A stretch of DNA of 64,000 nt from the NCBI RefSeq assembly GCF_000368065.1, contig NZ_KB851203.1:419421-483420 (forward strand). Reading direction: 5' to 3'. Made by a program: the position numbers and the translations under genes. Positions 28,001 through 38,284 of this stretch are shown here, in pieces. The notes under the pieces were generated by a model. It had not been told where the DNA came from and ran no database searches. It saw nothing but the letters and a program-made list of their open reading frames with translations. Positions within the stretch are counted from its first letter, which is position 1. Each line of letters opens with the position of its first letter. The stretch is from Acinetobacter seifertii. Lineage in GTDB: Bacteria; Pseudomonadota; Gammaproteobacteria; Pseudomonadales; Moraxellaceae.

Positions 28001-29536
28001 CTATTTTCCAAATAATGAGCCAAGTAATCCGCGTACTAATTTCTGTCCTGTACTGCCGCCTAAAGTGCGTGCAGCGCTTTTTGCAAAAGTTCCCACTATA
28101 TCTTGAGTTAGTTTTGCTCGTTCTTTTGCAGCACGTTCTTCTTCCTTTTGCTGTTCTCGTGCTAAACGTTCTTGTTCCTTGGCTTGTTGCTTCGCTAAAG
28201 CTTCTTGCTCTTTGGCAAGCTCAGCATCCTGTTTTTGCTGCTCACGTTCAGCAACTTTATTTTGGAGCATTTCATAAGCGCTCTCACGGTCTACAACTTG
28301 TTCATAGACACCAGCAATAATACTTTGGGAAATTAGGGTTTTCCGTTCTTCAGGTGTAATGGGTGTAAAAGAGGAGTAGGGGGGCATCACCCAGCCACGC
28401 TCTACAATTTGTGGAGTACCTTGTTCATCTAGGCAACTAATGAGGGCTTCACCTACCGCTAGCTGTGTAATCGCTTCATCCACTTTGAAATTAGGATTAG
28501 CACGAAACGTATCTGCAGCAGTTTTTACTGCCTTTTGATCTTTCGGAGTAAATGCGCGTAGAGCATGTTGTACGCGGTTACCAAGCTGACCCAAAACACT
28601 TTCTGGTAAATCAAGTGGATTTTGAGTAATAAAATAAATACCAACACCTTTAGAGCGAATTAAACGTACAACTTGTTCAATTTTCTGTTGTAAAGCTTGA
28701 CTGGCATTATCAAATAACAAGTGAGCTTCATCGAAGAAAAACACGAGTTTTGGTTTATCCATATCGCCAACTTCTGGAAGCTGTTCAAATAATTCGGAAA
28801 GCATCCATAATAAAAAAGTAGCGTATAGCTTGGGTGTATTCATTAGCTTGTCAGCAGCAAGAATATTGATATAGCCGCGGCCATTAGCATCGGTTTGTAT
28901 AAAGTCCAGAATATTTAAAGCTGGCTCTCCAAAGAACTGATCCCCACCTTGGTCGGCAAGAGCGAGCAAATTGCGCTGAATTGCTCCTAAACTGGCTGGA
29001 GATAAGTTGCCGTACTCAGCTTTAAATTCCGCTGCATGTTCACTCACAAAAGTAATCATGGCTTTTAGGTCTTTAAAGTCGACTAACAGTAATCCTTGAT
29101 CATCTGCAATTCGGAAAACAGCAGATAGAACACCTTCTTGAGTGTCATTTAGATTGAGTATACGTGCTAATAAAATTGGCCCAATTTCAGAAATAGTGGT
29201 TCGAATGGGATGGCCTTGTTGCCCAAATAAATCCCAAAAAATAACGGGATTGGCAGCAAAAGGAACGCTATCAATTTGTAGAAGCTTTAAACGCTCATTA
29301 AATTTATCCGAAGTCTCTCCAGCTTTTGCTAGGCTAGAAACATCGCCTTTTGCGTCGGCAAGAAAGACGGGAACACCGATTCTAGAAAAACTTTCTGCAA
29401 GAACCTTTAGAGTGACTGTTTTACCTGTACCCGTAGCACCTGCAATTAAACCATGCCGGTTAGCAAATTGAGAAAGCAAAACAATTTCTTTAGAGGTGTC
29501 ATTAATATTTTTAGCAATAACAATCGGTGTACCCAT
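28001..29536 (-). CDS. HerA-like ATPase (DUF853, YjgR type)
   Basis: 511 aa. Walker A GATGTGKT is at 33-40 and Walker [13 protein letters not shown] near residue 265, followed by the sensor region [33 protein letters not shown] block of the HerA/FtsK superfamily. Residues about 415-475 form a highly charged coiled coil of Lys, Glu, Gln and Ala, and the end is Gly-rich. E. coli YjgR is the best-known relative, with unknown function; DNA or protein translocation is only suggested by fold. It is not accompanied by a NurA nuclease, so no HerA-NurA or Sir2-HerA defence pair is present. Confidence 0.88.
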   Translation of the reverse strand: MGTPIVIAKNINDTSKEIVLLSQFANRHGLIAGATGTGKTVTLKVLAESFSRIGVPVFLADAKGDVSSLAKAGETSDKFNERLKLLQIDSVPFAANPVIFWDLFGQQGHPIRTTISEIGPILLARILNLNDTQEGVLSAVFRIADDQGLLLVDFKDLKAMITFVSEHAAEFKAEYGNLSPASLGAIQRNLLALADQGGDQFFGEPALNILDFIQTDANGRGYINILAADKLMNTPKLYATFLLWMLSELFEQLPEVGDMDKPKLVFFFDEAHLLFDNASQALQQKIEQVVRLIRSKGVGIYFITQNPLDLPESVLGQLGNRVQHALRAFTPKDQKAVKTAADTFRANPNFKVDEAITQLAVGEALISCLDEQGTPQIVERGWVMPPYSSFTPITPEERKTLISQSIIAGVYEQVVDRESAYEMLQNKVAEREQQKQDAELAKEQEALAKQQAKEQERLAREQQKEEERAAKERAKLTQDIVGTFAKSAARTLGGSTGQKLVRGLLGSLFGK

Positions 29537-29579
29537 ATATTTTTATCCTTCGGTGTGAGTCACTGTTGATCTTGTCGTT

Positions 29580-30770
29580 TTACAAATATTTCAGCGCATT
29601 TTCGATATCTTGAATTAAATCTTGGGGATCTTCCAGACCTATACACAAACGAACCAATAAACCTTGTTGTAAATGTGTATTTTCAAGTTTTCGCATCATT
29701 TTTAGATCATAAAGCATGACAAGACTAACTGGACCACCCCAACTAAAACCAAGTTTAAATAGCTTAAGAGCATCGCAAAAGCGACGTATAGCTGAAATAT
29801 CATAATCAGGTTTAAATATGACACTGACTAATCCTGCACTCTTATCTGTAGTGCAAATCTCTTGCCAATATTGATGACCTGGGGAAGCTTTATCACTTGG
29901 ATGTAGAACTTGTGCAAATTGAGGCTGTTGCTTTAACCATTCCAATAAAGTTTTCGCATTATTTGATTGCTGTTCATATCGTAGTGACATGTGTGCGAGG
30001 CTACGCTGAACTTGTGCTGCATCATCTCCTGAGATAGCAATACCTAGAGTGGCATGTGTACGGAACAGGCGGTGATATAGTTTTTCATCGCGAGTTACAA
30101 TGCTACCCATCAATATATCGCCACCACCACTTGGATATTTGGTAAGTGCATGCACAGTTAAGTCAACTGATAGATGTTCATTAGAAAAATCAAAAGCATT
30201 AAATGCAAGTCCAGCCCCCCAAGTATTATCTAAAGCTGTTAAAACACCTTGAGCTTTTGCTTTTTTTACTAACTCTTTAAGATTTGGAAACTCCATAGTG
30301 ACAGAGCCTGCAGCCTCTAGCCATAAAAGCTTGGTTTGTTTGGTAGGTTGAAAAGTTGAAACATCAATTGAATTATAAACTTTAACCCTGATGCCATATT
30401 GTGCTTTTAAATAGTTTAAATGCTCTAGGTTTGGACCATATATATTGTCTGGTACCCAAACTTCATCACCTGTTCCTAAAAAAGCAGAGTTAACTATATT
30501 TATTGCAGATAAACCACTTGGTGCAAGTAAGCCGTACAAACCACCCTCTATTTGCGCAATATTGTCGGCTAAAGTGAATGTGGTAGGTGTGCCATGTGTC
30601 CCATAGCTATAATCATAAGGGTCAGTCCAATGGCGATCAAAAAGGTGCGCAGTTGATTTAAAAATAATAGTTGATGCACGAAATAAGGGAGGTTGCACGG
30701 TCTCGATAAACTGAGGTGCTTTTCGTGGTGCATGAATGAGTTGGGTTTGAAAATTGTTATGCTTTTTCAT
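29580..30770 (-). CDS. metC: Cystathionine beta-lyase
   Basis: PLP enzyme converting cystathionine to homocysteine, pyruvate and ammonia in methionine synthesis. 396 aa. The PLP lysine is Lys211 in HALTKYPSGGGDILMG; DNTWGAG (181-187) and YSYGTHGTP (54-62) are typical of the Cys/Met metabolism family. The closest visible type is MetC of Gram-negatives rather than MetB. It is divergent from the amidotransferase gene. Related lyases with other substrates cannot be excluded. Confidence 0.87.
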   Translation of the reverse strand: MKKHNNFQTQLIHAPRKAPQFIETVQPPLFRASTIIFKSTAHLFDRHWTDPYDYSYGTHGTPTTFTLADNIAQIEGGLYGLLAPSGLSAINIVNSAFLGTGDEVWVPDNIYGPNLEHLNYLKAQYGIRVKVYNSIDVSTFQPTKQTKLLWLEAAGSVTMEFPNLKELVKKAKAQGVLTALDNTWGAGLAFNAFDFSNEHLSVDLTVHALTKYPSGGGDILMGSIVTRDEKLYHRLFRTHATLGIAISGDDAAQVQRSLAHMSLRYEQQSNNAKTLLEWLKQQPQFAQVLHPSDKASPGHQYWQEICTTDKSAGLVSVIFKPDYDISAIRRFCDALKLFKLGFSWGGPVSLVMLYDLKMMRKLENTHLQQGLLVRLCIGLEDPQDLIQDIENALKYL

Positions 30771-30938
30771 AGGGCGCTGTACTTTAAATAATAAGATTAG
30801 ATTAAGAGAAAACTTACTTATTCGCTAGATTTTTGATTATTTCTAAGATGTTTCGTTACTGCTGTAACATTCACTAAAAACTTGGCTTTATTTTTGCAAA
30901 GATCTAACCAACATTCTAACAACAATAGGTTTAAGCGC

Positions 30939-31667
30939 ATGAAGTCGCATTTACGTGTTCACTATTTCCAACATATTGCTGGTGAAGGTTTTGGAAGTTG
31001 CTACTCATTTTTAAAAGCTCATCATGCAACTATTAGCTCTACTGAGTTTTTTGCACTTCCAGTTGATCGTTCTCTTGAAATAGAAGCTTTACCACGAATT
31101 GAAGAAGTTGATTTATTATTGGTTATGGGTGGAACCATGAGTGTTAATGACGAAGCAAATTACCCATGGCTGAAAATAGAGAAAAGATGGCTACGTCGAT
31201 ATTTGGCGGCAGGTAAGCCAGCTATAGGTCTTTGCTTGGGAGGCCAACTGATCGCAAATGCATTGGGTGCAGCGGTTAGCCGTAATCGTTATCAAGAACT
31301 TGGATGGTCGACAGTTCAAAGAGTTGCAAACTTACCTCAGGAAAGCTTTCCTTTGCCTGAAGAAATTAATGTGATGCAGTGGCATAGCGAAACATTTGAA
31401 ATACCTAAAGGTGCTATACGTTTGGCTGAGAGCAATGCTTGTCGTAATCAAATGTACCAGATTGGAAAGAATGTACTAGGCTTTCAGTTTCATCCAGAGA
31501 TGACCCCAGCAGCCCTAAAACTTCTTTTGGAAAATGAGGAGGAACTTTCAATTTTTAGTGGGGAATATGTGCAATCTACACCTGAGCTTGAATATTCAGA
31601 GGCAAAAAAATTTGAACAGGGTAATCAGCTTTTAAATAAAGCGATTGAATTTGTAATAAATACCTAA
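30939..31667 (+). CDS. Class I glutamine amidotransferase domain protein
   Basis: 242 aa from ATG 30939. The catalytic triad is visible: nucleophile Cys99 in GLCLGGQL, and His185/Glu187 in GFQFHPEMT. There is no synthetase domain, so it is a stand-alone GATase of the GuaA/YfeJ type. Its acceptor partner or substrate is unknown; members include gamma-glutamyl-amine hydrolases. A TTG at 30882 would extend the frame by 19 residues but lacks a ribosome site. It ends 242 bases before rpsJ, upstream of the ribosomal promoter. Confidence 0.83.
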   Translation: MKSHLRVHYFQHIAGEGFGSCYSFLKAHHATISSTEFFALPVDRSLEIEALPRIEEVDLLLVMGGTMSVNDEANYPWLKIEKRWLRRYLAAGKPAIGLCLGGQLIANALGAAVSRNRYQELGWSTVQRVANLPQESFPLPEEINVMQWHSETFEIPKGAIRLAESNACRNQMYQIGKNVLGFQFHPEMTPAALKLLLENEEELSIFSGEYVQSTPELEYSEAKKFEQGNQLLNKAIEFVINT

Positions 31668-31713
31668 AATGATTAACTAAAACAGGATTTGAGCAAAAAA
31701 TAGAAAAAGAGAA

Positions 31714-31742
31714 TTGCATAAGACTTAAACAATCGTTATAAT
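31714..31742 (+). promoter_or_regulatory. Promoter of the S10 ribosomal operon
   Basis: TTGCAT (31714-31719), a 17-base spacer and perfect TATAAT (31737-31742). The start of transcription is expected near 31749, and a GCGACC discriminator-type stretch follows the -10. Confidence 0.85.
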
Positions 31743-31748
31743 GAGCGA

Positions 31749-31908
31749 CCCTCAATAAGAGGGCATTTACTGCGAAGAAAGTAGTAAATGTGCATTACAG
31801 TCGTGGCATCGATCATGACCTTAGTGATTATCACTGCCTTTGACACTTACCAATGGGTGAGATGCGTCAAAGGTGATTCTTTATATATTTGGCTTGGAGT
31901 TTACTGGT
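31749..31908 (+). promoter_or_regulatory. Structured S10 operon leader
   Basis: Four hairpins stand in series: CCCTC/GAGGG (31749-31763); CATTTACT/AGTAAATG (31764-31790); AGTGA/TCACT (31823-31835); and a long one with CCTTTGAC/GTCAAAGG (31837-31844, 31866-31873) and an inner CTTACC/GGTGAG stem closed by AATG. This resembles the leader through which L4 represses the S10 operon in E. coli. Conservation of the L4 mechanism in Acinetobacter is inference. Confidence 0.65.
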
Positions 31909-32220
31909 ATGTCTAACCAGAGAATTCGTATCCGTCTTAAGTCTTTTGATCATCGTCTGATTGATCAATCTGCTCAAGAGATCGTAGAAACCGCTAAGCG
32001 TACTGGCGCACAAGTGTGTGGTCCAATTCCGATGCCTACTCGCATCGAACGCTTCAACGTTCTTACTTCACCGCACGTTAACAAAGATGCGCGTGACCAG
32101 TACGAAATCCGCACCTACAAACGTTTGATCGACATCGTTCAACCTACAGATAAAACTGTTGATGCATTGATGAAATTAGATCTTGCAGCTGGTGTTGATG
32201 TTCAGATCGCTTTGGGTTAA
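31909..32220 (+). CDS. rpsJ: 30S ribosomal protein S10
   Basis: 103 aa, exact family length, starting [20 protein letters not shown]10 sits in the head of the small subunit and, as NusE, also serves in transcription antitermination with NusB. The open frame begins 12 codons earlier, inside the leader, but the ATG at 31909 gives the conserved start. First gene of the S10-spc-alpha supercluster. Confidence 0.98.
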
Positions 32221-32277
32221 GGCTTTCGGTTAATTAACGATTAGTTAATTAGGCCGCTTTTTTAGAGGTTTATGCAC

Positions 32278-32916
32278 ATGGCTATTGGTTTAGTCGGTCG
32301 CAAATGTGGTATGACTCGCATCTTTACAGATGCTGGTGTTTCTGTACCTGTTACAGTCATCGAAGTCGATCCAAACCGCATTACGCAAATCAAAACACTT
32401 GAAACTGATGGTTATCAAGCTGTTCAAGTAACTACTGGTGAACGTCGCGAATCTCGCGTAACTAACGCTCAGAAAGGTCACTTCGCGAAAGCTGGTGTTG
32501 CTGCTGGTCGTTTAGTTAAAGAGTTCCGTGTTACTGAAGCTGAGCTTGAAGGTCGTGAAGTTGGTGGTACTATCGGCGTTGATTTGTTCACAGTTGGTCA
32601 AGTTGTTGACGTAACTGGTCAATCAAAAGGTAAAGGTTTCCAAGGTGGTGTTAAACGTTGGAACTTCCGTACCCAAGACGCTACTCACGGTAACTCAGTT
32701 TCTCACCGTGTATTAGGTTCTACAGGTCAAAACCAAACTCCTGGACGCGTGTTCAAAGGCAAAAAAATGGCTGGTCACTTAGGTGACGAACGCGTAACAG
32801 TACAAGGTCTTGAAATCGTATCTATTGACGCTGAACGTTCTGTTTTAGTTGTTAAAGGTGCAATTCCTGGTGCAACTGGCGGCGACGTAATTGTACGTCC
32901 TACCATCAAGGCCTGA
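32278..32916 (+). CDS. rplC: 50S ribosomal protein L3
   Basis: 212 aa from ATG 32278 ([16 protein letters not shown]). L3 initiates 50S assembly and reaches the peptidyl-transferase centre by its long loop, seen as [22 protein letters not shown]. The glutamine of the loop (after GSTG) is the usual methylation site region. An in-frame ATG two codons earlier is less well placed. Confidence 0.97.
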   Translation: MAIGLVGRKCGMTRIFTDAGVSVPVTVIEVDPNRITQIKTLETDGYQAVQVTTGERRESRVTNAQKGHFAKAGVAAGRLVKEFRVTEAELEGREVGGTIGVDLFTVGQVVDVTGQSKGKGFQGGVKRWNFRTQDATHGNSVSHRVLGSTGQNQTPGRVFKGKKMAGHLGDERVTVQGLEIVSIDAERSVLVVKGAIPGATGGDVIVRPTIKA

Positions 32917-32927
32917 GGGGAAATACC

Positions 32928-33530
32928 GTGAATTTGAAAACTGTTTCCGGCTCTGCTGTTGAATTGTCTGAAGTTGCTTTCGGACGTGAATTTAACGAAG
33001 CTCTTGTACACCAAGTTGTTACTGCTTACTTAGCAGGTGGTCGTCAAGGTACTCGTGCTCAAAAATCGCGTGCAGACGTTTCTGGCGGTGGTAAAAAGCC
33101 ATTCCGTCAAAAAGGTACTGGTCGTGCTCGTGCGGGTTCTATTCGTAGCCCTATCTGGGTTGGTGGTGGTAAAACTTTTGCTGCTCGTCCACAAGATTGG
33201 TCTCAAAAAGTAAACCGTAAGATGTACCGCGGTGCAATGCAATGTATCTTAGCTGAACTTGTTCGCCAAGATCGTCTTGTATTGGTTGAAGAGTTTGCTG
33301 TTGCTGCTCCAAAAACTAAAGAATTGCTTGCAAAGCTTAACGACTTAAATGCTGCTCGTGCATTAATCGTTACTGACGCTGTAGATGAGAACTTATATCT
33401 TGCAGCACGCAACCTTCCGCATGTAGATGTGGTAGATGCAACTGCAATCGATCCTGTAAGCTTGATCGCGTTTGATAAAGTTGTGATGTCTGTAGCTGCT
33501 GCTAAGAAAATTGAGGTAGAACTCGGATGA
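32928..33530 (+). CDS. rplD: 50S ribosomal protein L4
   Basis: 200 aa, starting at GTG 32928 after GAGGGGA. The central loop region with [24 protein letters not shown] lines the exit tunnel. In E. coli L4 represses its own operon through the S10 leader; a structured leader is present here at 31749-31908. It overlaps rplW by four bases (ATGA). Confidence 0.97.
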   Translation: MNLKTVSGSAVELSEVAFGREFNEALVHQVVTAYLAGGRQGTRAQKSRADVSGGGKKPFRQKGTGRARAGSIRSPIWVGGGKTFAARPQDWSQKVNRKMYRGAMQCILAELVRQDRLVLVEEFAVAAPKTKELLAKLNDLNAARALIVTDAVDENLYLAARNLPHVDVVDATAIDPVSLIAFDKVVMSVAAAKKIEVELG

Positions 33531-33847
33531 ACAACGAACGTATCTATCAAGTCCTTAAAGGACCAGTCTTCTCAGAAAAGGCACAAGTTTTAGGTGATAC
33601 TGTTGGCGTTCAAGTATTTAAAGTAGACATCAATGCTACTAAACTTGAAGTTAAAAAAGCAGTTGAAAAACTTTTTGGTGTAGAAGTTGTTAAAGTTAAC
33701 ACTACTATTACTAAAGGTAAAACTAAGCGCTTTGGTAAAACATTAGGACGTCGTTCTGATGTTAAAAAAGCATACGTCACCCTGAAAGCCGGCCAAGATG
33801 TTGAAATGGCTGACTTGGGCGATACCGCTGAAAGCGCAGCGGAATAA
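33527..33847 (+). CDS. rplW: 50S ribosomal protein L23
   Basis: 106 aa; binds domain III of 23S rRNA at the tunnel exit and docks trigger factor and SRP. Family features are VFSEKAQ near the start and the loop [20 protein letters not shown]. It has a short acidic C-terminal tail. Translationally coupled to rplD by the ATGA overlap. Confidence 0.97.
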   Translation: MNNERIYQVLKGPVFSEKAQVLGDTVGVQVFKVDINATKLEVKKAVEKLFGVEVVKVNTTITKGKTKRFGKTLGRRSDVKKAYVTLKAGQDVEMADLGDTAESAAE

Positions 33848-33858
33848 GGACGAAAATT

Positions 33859-34683
33859 ATGCCGATTCAAAAATGTAAGCCAACGTCTCCAGGACGTCGC
33901 TTTGTAGAGAAAGTGGTTCATGACCACCTTCACAAAGGCGCTCCTTACGCACCGTTGGTTGAAGCTAAAAAACGTACTGGTGGTCGTAATAACAACGGTC
34001 ACATTACTACTCGTCACGTTGGTGGTGGTCATAAACAACACTATCGTATCGTTGACTTTAAGCGTAACAAAGACGGCATTCCAGCTGTTGTAGAGCGCAT
34101 TGAATACGATCCAAACCGTACAGCACATATTGCTTTGTTGAAATATGCTGATGGTGAGCGTCGTTATATCATTGCTCCTAAAGGTTTACGTGCTGGCGAT
34201 AAAGTACAATCTGGTAACGATGCTCCAATTCGTCCAGGTAACTGCTTGCCACTTCGTAACATGCCGATCGGTTCTACGCTTCATAACATCGAACTTAAAA
34301 TTGGTAAGGGTGCGCAATTAGCGCGTTCTGCTGGTGCTTCTGTTCAGTTGTTGGGTCGTGATGGTTCTTACGCAATTGTTCGCCTTCGTTCAGGTGAAAT
34401 GCGTAAAATTCATGTTGAATGCCGCGCTGTAATTGGTGAAGTTTCTAACCAAGAAAACAACCTTCGTTCATTGGGTAAAGCTGGTGCTTCGCGCTGGCGT
34501 GGTGTTCGTCCTACCGTACGTGGTATGGCGATGAACCCAGTTGATCACCCGCACGGTGGTGGTGAAGGGCGTAACAAAGGTATTCAACCTGTAAGCCCAT
34601 GGGGTCAAAAAGCTAAAGGGTACAAGACACGTACCAATAAGCGTACGACTAAGATGATTATTCGCGACCGTCGCGTCAAGTAA
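33859..34683 (+). CDS. rplB: 50S ribosomal protein L2
   Basis: 274 aa. Binds 23S rRNA and supports peptidyl transfer; the conserved C-terminal segment [14 protein letters not shown] contains the histidine (His229 in E. coli numbering) needed for activity. N-terminal [11 protein letters not shown] is also typical. Confidence 0.98.
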   Translation: MPIQKCKPTSPGRRFVEKVVHDHLHKGAPYAPLVEAKKRTGGRNNNGHITTRHVGGGHKQHYRIVDFKRNKDGIPAVVERIEYDPNRTAHIALLKYADGERRYIIAPKGLRAGDKVQSGNDAPIRPGNCLPLRNMPIGSTLHNIELKIGKGAQLARSAGASVQLLGRDGSYAIVRLRSGEMRKIHVECRAVIGEVSNQENNLRSLGKAGASRWRGVRPTVRGMAMNPVDHPHGGGEGRNKGIQPVSPWGQKAKGYKTRTNKRTTKMIIRDRRVK

Positions 34684-34696
34684 AGGAATCTGACTA

Positions 34697-34972
34697 ATGC
34701 CTCGTTCTCTGAAAAAAGGCCCATTCGTCGATGCGCACTTGTTCGCTAAGGTTGAAGCGGCTGTTGCTAGTAACTCTCGCAAGCCGATTAAAACTTGGTC
34801 TCGTCGTTCGATGATCCTTCCAGATTTTGTTGGTTTAACAATCTCTGTTCATAATGGTCGTAATCACGTTCCAGTAATTGTTACTGAGCATATGGTTGGT
34901 CATAAACTCGGTGAATTCGCGCCAACTCGTACCTATCGTGGTCACGGTGTTGACAAGAAATCTAAACGTTAA
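34697..34972 (+). CDS. rpsS: 30S ribosomal protein S19
   Basis: 91 aa, [15 protein letters not shown] start and [16 protein letters not shown] block, both diagnostic. S19 forms a complex with S13 in the head of the small subunit, near the A site. Preceded by AAGGAA. Confidence 0.98.
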
Positions 34973-34980
34973 TAGGTGTC

Positions 34981-35313
34981 ATGATGGAAGTAACTGCTAA
35001 ATTACGCGGTGCCGCTATCTCGGCACAAAAGGCACGTTTGGTTGCAGATCTTATTCGCGGCAAATCTGTTGCGCATGCTTTAAACATTTTAAACTTCAGC
35101 AATAAAAAAGCTGCTGTTTTAGTGAAAAAAGCATTGGAATCTGCGATTGCAAACGCTGAACACAATAACAGTTTAGATGTTGACGATCTTAAAGTTTCTA
35201 CGATTTACGTTGATGAAGGCATGAGCCTTAAACGTATTATGCCACGTGCTAAAGGCCGTGCAGATCGTATTACTAAGCGTACTTGTCACATCACCGTTAA
35301 GGTAGGGGTTTGA
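34981..35313 (+). CDS. rplV: 50S ribosomal protein L22
   Basis: 110 aa from the first of two adjacent ATG codons (109 from the second). L22 spans domains of 23S rRNA; its beta-hairpin in the exit tunnel appears as the [16 protein letters not shown] segment, where macrolide-resistance changes occur in other bacteria. This copy has no insertion or deletion there compared with the family pattern. Confidence 0.97.
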
Positions 35314-35314
35314 T

Positions 35315-36067
35315 ATGGGTCAGAAGGTTCATCCAATCGGTATCCGCCTAGGTGTTGTGAAACGTCATAACGCTAACTGGTATGCGAATCCGAAACAATA
35401 CGCTGAATACTTGCTTAAAGATCTTCAAGTTCGTGAGTTTTTAACTAAAAAACTTAAGAATGCGATGGTAAGCAATATTCTTATCGAACGTCCATCAGGC
35501 GCTGCTAAAGTAACTATTAGCACAGCTCGTCCTGGTATCGTAATCGGTAAAAAAGGCGAAGATATTGAGAAATTACAGCGCGAACTTACCAGCATTATGG
35601 GTGTTCCAGCGCAAGTAAGTATCAACGAAATTGATCGCCCAGACTTAGATGCGCGTTTAGTTGCTGAAGCAATTGCTTCTCAATTAGAAAAGCGTGTTAT
35701 GTTCCGTCGTGCTATGAAGCGTGCGGTTCAAAACACTATGCGTGCTGGTGCTAAAGGTATCAAAGTTGAAGTGTCTGGCCGTTTAGGTGGTGCAGAGATT
35801 GCTCGTACAGAATGGTATCGTGAAGGTCGTGTACCTTTGCATACATTACGTGCAGACATTGACTATGCAACTATGCGTGCAGAAACAACTTACGGTACGA
35901 TTGGTGTTAAAGTTTGGATTTTCCGTGGCGAGATCTTAGGTGGCATGAAACAAGTCATGAACCCTGCTCCTGCTGAAGATCGTCCAGCTAAACGTGGTCG
36001 TGGTCGTGGTGAAGGTCAAGAGCGTCGTGGTCGTCGCGGTGACCGTGCTGCTGACAAGGGAGAATAA
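35315..36067 (+). CDS. rpsC: 30S ribosomal protein S3
   Basis: 250 aa with a KH domain ([15 protein letters not shown] near residue 70) and the C-terminal S3 domain ([30 protein letters not shown] region). S3 lies at the mRNA entry channel. The last 35 residues are an Arg/Gly-rich tail ([18 protein letters not shown]), longer and more basic than in E. coli (233 aa) and similar in character to the helicase tail at 8395-8966. Confidence 0.97.
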   Translation: MGQKVHPIGIRLGVVKRHNANWYANPKQYAEYLLKDLQVREFLTKKLKNAMVSNILIERPSGAAKVTISTARPGIVIGKKGEDIEKLQRELTSIMGVPAQVSINEIDRPDLDARLVAEAIASQLEKRVMFRRAMKRAVQNTMRAGAKGIKVEVSGRLGGAEIARTEWYREGRVPLHTLRADIDYATMRAETTYGTIGVKVWIFRGEILGGMKQVMNPAPAEDRPAKRGRGRGEGQERRGRRGDRAADKGE

Positions 36068-36070
36068 TCC

Positions 36071-36484
36071 ATGTTGCAACCTAAACGTACCAAATTCCGT
36101 AAAGTGCACAAAGGCCGTAACACTGGTCTAGCGCATCGTGGTAGTACAGTATCATTTGGTTCGATTGCAATTAAAGCAACTGAACGTGGTCGTATGACTG
36201 CGCGTCAGATTGAAGCTGCACGTCGTACTATTAGCCGCCGTATTAAGCGTGGTGGTAAAATCTTTATTCGCGTATTCCCGGATAAACCAATTACTCAAAA
36301 GCCTCTTGAAGTGCGTATGGGTAAAGGTAAGGGTAGCGTGGAATACTGGGTTTGCCAGATCCAACCAGGTAAGATCCTGTACGAAATTGAAGGTGTGAAC
36401 GAAGAATTAGCGCGTGAAGCATTTGCTTTAGCTGCTGCTAAGCTTCCGTTTAAAACCACTATCGTGACTCGGACGGTAATGTAA
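36071..36484 (+). CDS. rplP: 50S ribosomal protein L16
   Basis: 137 aa. The start [17 protein letters not shown] and the loop [13 protein letters not shown] with the arginine hydroxylated by YcfD in E. coli are visible. L16 shapes the A site. Its stop overlaps the rpmC start by one base (TAATG). Confidence 0.98.
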   Translation: MLQPKRTKFRKVHKGRNTGLAHRGSTVSFGSIAIKATERGRMTARQIEAARRTISRRIKRGGKIFIRVFPDKPITQKPLEVRMGKGKGSVEYWVCQIQPGKILYEIEGVNEELAREAFALAAAKLPFKTTIVTRTVM

Positions 36485-36681
36485 TGAAAACTAAAGATCT
36501 ACGTGAAAAATCGGTAGAAGAGTTGAAAGCTTTGCTTGATGAGCAACAGCTTAACCAATTCCGTCTTCGTATGGCGAAAGCAACTGGTCAGTTGGGTAAA
36601 TCGCACGAAGTGCAAATTGCTCGTAAGACAATTGCTCGTATTAAGACACTCCTTACCGAAAAACAGGGGAACGGACAATGA
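36484..36681 (+). CDS. rpmC: 50S ribosomal protein L29
   Basis: 65 aa, helical hairpin near the tunnel exit, in contact with L23. Motif [29 protein letters not shown] N-terminal helix is typical. Coupled to rplP (one-base overlap) and to rpsQ (four-base overlap). Confidence 0.97.
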   Translation: MKTKDLREKSVEELKALLDEQQLNQFRLRMAKATGQLGKSHEVQIARKTIARIKTLLTEKQGNGQ

Positions 36682-36935
36682 GTGAAAAAACAGTCCGCAC
36701 GTTAACCGGCAAAGTCGTAAGTGACAAAATGGATAAATCTATTGTTGTTCTTATTGAACGCCGCGTTCAACACCCGTTGTATGGCAAGTCAATTCGCCGT
36801 TCAACTAAGTTACACGCTCATGATGAGAACAACGTTGCTAAAATTGGCGATGTTGTAACCATTAAAGAAAGCCGCCCAATTTCTAAAACTAAAGCTTGGA
36901 CTTTAGTGGAAGTAGTTGAAGCAGCTGCTGAGTAA
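36678..36935 (+). CDS. rpsQ: 30S ribosomal protein S17
   Basis: 85 aa, OB fold that binds the 5' domain of 16S r[23 protein letters not shown] and [13 protein letters not shown] are the family blocks. It is the last gene of the S10 part; a 92-base gap with a large hairpin separates it from rplN. Confidence 0.98.
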
Positions 36936-36950
36936 TTCGACGTTCTTGTT

Positions 36951-37008
36951 GCATCATCGGTCAATTTCGAGTACTCTTTGAGCCTTTCGAAATTGTGACC
37001 GGTGATGC
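36951..37008 (+). promoter_or_regulatory. Long hairpin between rpsQ and rplN
   Basis: GCATCATCGGTC-AATTTCGA (36951-36970) pairs with the segment 36987-37008 (TCGAAATT, GT bulge, GACCGGTGATGC). The stem is about 20 bp with one G-U pair and one two-base bulge; the loop has 16 bases. It ends 19 bases before the rplN ATG and is followed by TCGGTTTT. It stands at the S10/spc operon boundary, so it could be an attenuator, a processing site or a start-site regulator. Confidence 0.75.
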
Positions 37009-37027
37009 TCGGTTTTGGAGTAGGGCA

Positions 37028-37396
37028 ATGATTCAAACCGAAACTATGCTCGACGTAGCAGACAACAGTGGTGCTCGCCGCGTACAATGTATTAAAGTAC
37101 TTGGTGGTTCACATCGTCGTTATGCTTCTGTTGGCGACATTATTAAAGTTACTGTAAAAGAAGCAATCCCACGCGCACGTGTTAAAAAAGGTGACGTGAT
37201 GAATGCGGTTGTAGTTCGTACTAAATTCGGCATTCGTCGTCCAGATGGTTCTGTGATCCGTTTTGATGATAATGCTGCAGTTATCTTGAACAACAACAAA
37301 GCTCCGATTGCTACTCGTATCTTCGGACCAGTGACTCGTGAACTTCGTACTGAACAGTTCATGAAAATCATTTCATTGGCTCCTGAAGTTCTATAA
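37028..37396 (+). CDS. rplN: 50S ribosomal protein L14
   Basis: 122 aa, exact family length, from ATG 37028 ([20 protein letters not shown]). L14 contributes to the bridge with the small subunit and is the target of the silencing factor RsfS. A GTG-initiated extension of 11 residues would start inside the hairpin and is rejected. First gene of the spc part. Confidence 0.97.
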
Positions 37397-37405
37397 GAGG
37401 CAATC

Positions 37406-37723
37406 ATGGCTAAGATTAAAAAAGGCGATCAAGTTATCGTGATCGCAGGTAAAGAAAAAGGCAAACAGGGTACTGTATTGTCTGTTTCTGAAGACCGCGT
37501 TAAGGTTGAAGGCCTTAACTTAGTGAAGAAGCATCAAAAGCCGAATCGTGTAACTGGCGCTGAAGGCGGTGTAGTTACTCAAGAAGCTTCGCTTCATATT
37601 TCAAACGTGGCAATTTTAAATGCTACAACCCAGAAGGCTGACCGTGTTGGTTACCAAGTGATTGATGGCGTGAAAACTCGCGTTTATAAATCAAATGGTG
37701 AATCAGTGGCGGTAGCGAAGTAA
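37406..37723 (+). CDS. rplX: 50S ribosomal protein L24
   Basis: 105 aa with the KOW motif KKGDQVIVIAGKEKGKQG at the start. One of two assembly-initiating 50S proteins, together with L3. Preceded by AGAGG. Confidence 0.98.
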   Translation: MAKIKKGDQVIVIAGKEKGKQGTVLSVSEDRVKVEGLNLVKKHQKPNRVTGAEGGVVTQEASLHISNVAILNATTQKADRVGYQVIDGVKTRVYKSNGESVAVAK

Positions 37724-37738
37724 TAGGTTGAAAAGGCA

Positions 37739-38275
37739 ATGGCCAGACTTAAAGCACGTTACAATGATGAACTTAAAGCAAAGTTAAAAGAAGAACTTAG
37801 CATTAAGAACGTGATGGAAATTCCACGCATCACAAAAATTACCCTAAACATGGGTGTAGGCGCAGCTGCAACTGATAAGAAATTATTAGATGGCGCTGTA
37901 GTCGACATGCAATTAATTGCTGGTCAAAAACCAGTAATTACACTTGCTCGTAAATCTATCGCAGGTTTCAAAATCCGTGATGGTTGGCCGATTGGCTGTA
38001 AAGTTACTTTACGTGGCGACCAAATGTACGAATTCTTGGACCGTTTGATCTCTATCGCAATCCCTCGTATCCGTGACTTCCGTGGTTTCTCTGCGAAATC
38101 ATTTGATGGTCGTGGTAACTACTCAATGGGTTTGAAAGAGCAAATCGTTTTCCCTGAAATCGATTTCGATAAGATTGATCGTATTCGTGGTATGGATATT
38201 ACCATTACTACGACTGCTCGCACCGATGACGAAGGCCGTGCGCTTATGCGTGCATTCGGCTTCCCGTTCAAATAA
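37739..38275 (+). CDS. rplE: 50S ribosomal protein L5
   Basis: 178 aa; central protuberance, binds 5S rRNA and contacts P-site tRNA. Motifs: [32 protein letters not shown]. In E. coli the translation-repressor S8 binds the spc mRNA at the start of this gene; I see no clear copy of that site in the 15-base gap. Confidence 0.98.
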   Translation: MARLKARYNDELKAKLKEELSIKNVMEIPRITKITLNMGVGAAATDKKLLDGAVVDMQLIAGQKPVITLARKSIAGFKIRDGWPIGCKVTLRGDQMYEFLDRLISIAIPRIRDFRGFSAKSFDGRGNYSMGLKEQIVFPEIDFDKIDRIRGMDITITTTARTDDEGRALMRAFGFPFK

Positions 38276-38284
38276 GAGGTCGAT

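Noticed and set aside
28001..29536. HerA-like ATPase as part of a defence system
   Set aside because: No NurA, Sir2 or other effector gene is adjacent. The neighbours are a globin gene and metC, and the protein is of the conserved YjgR type.
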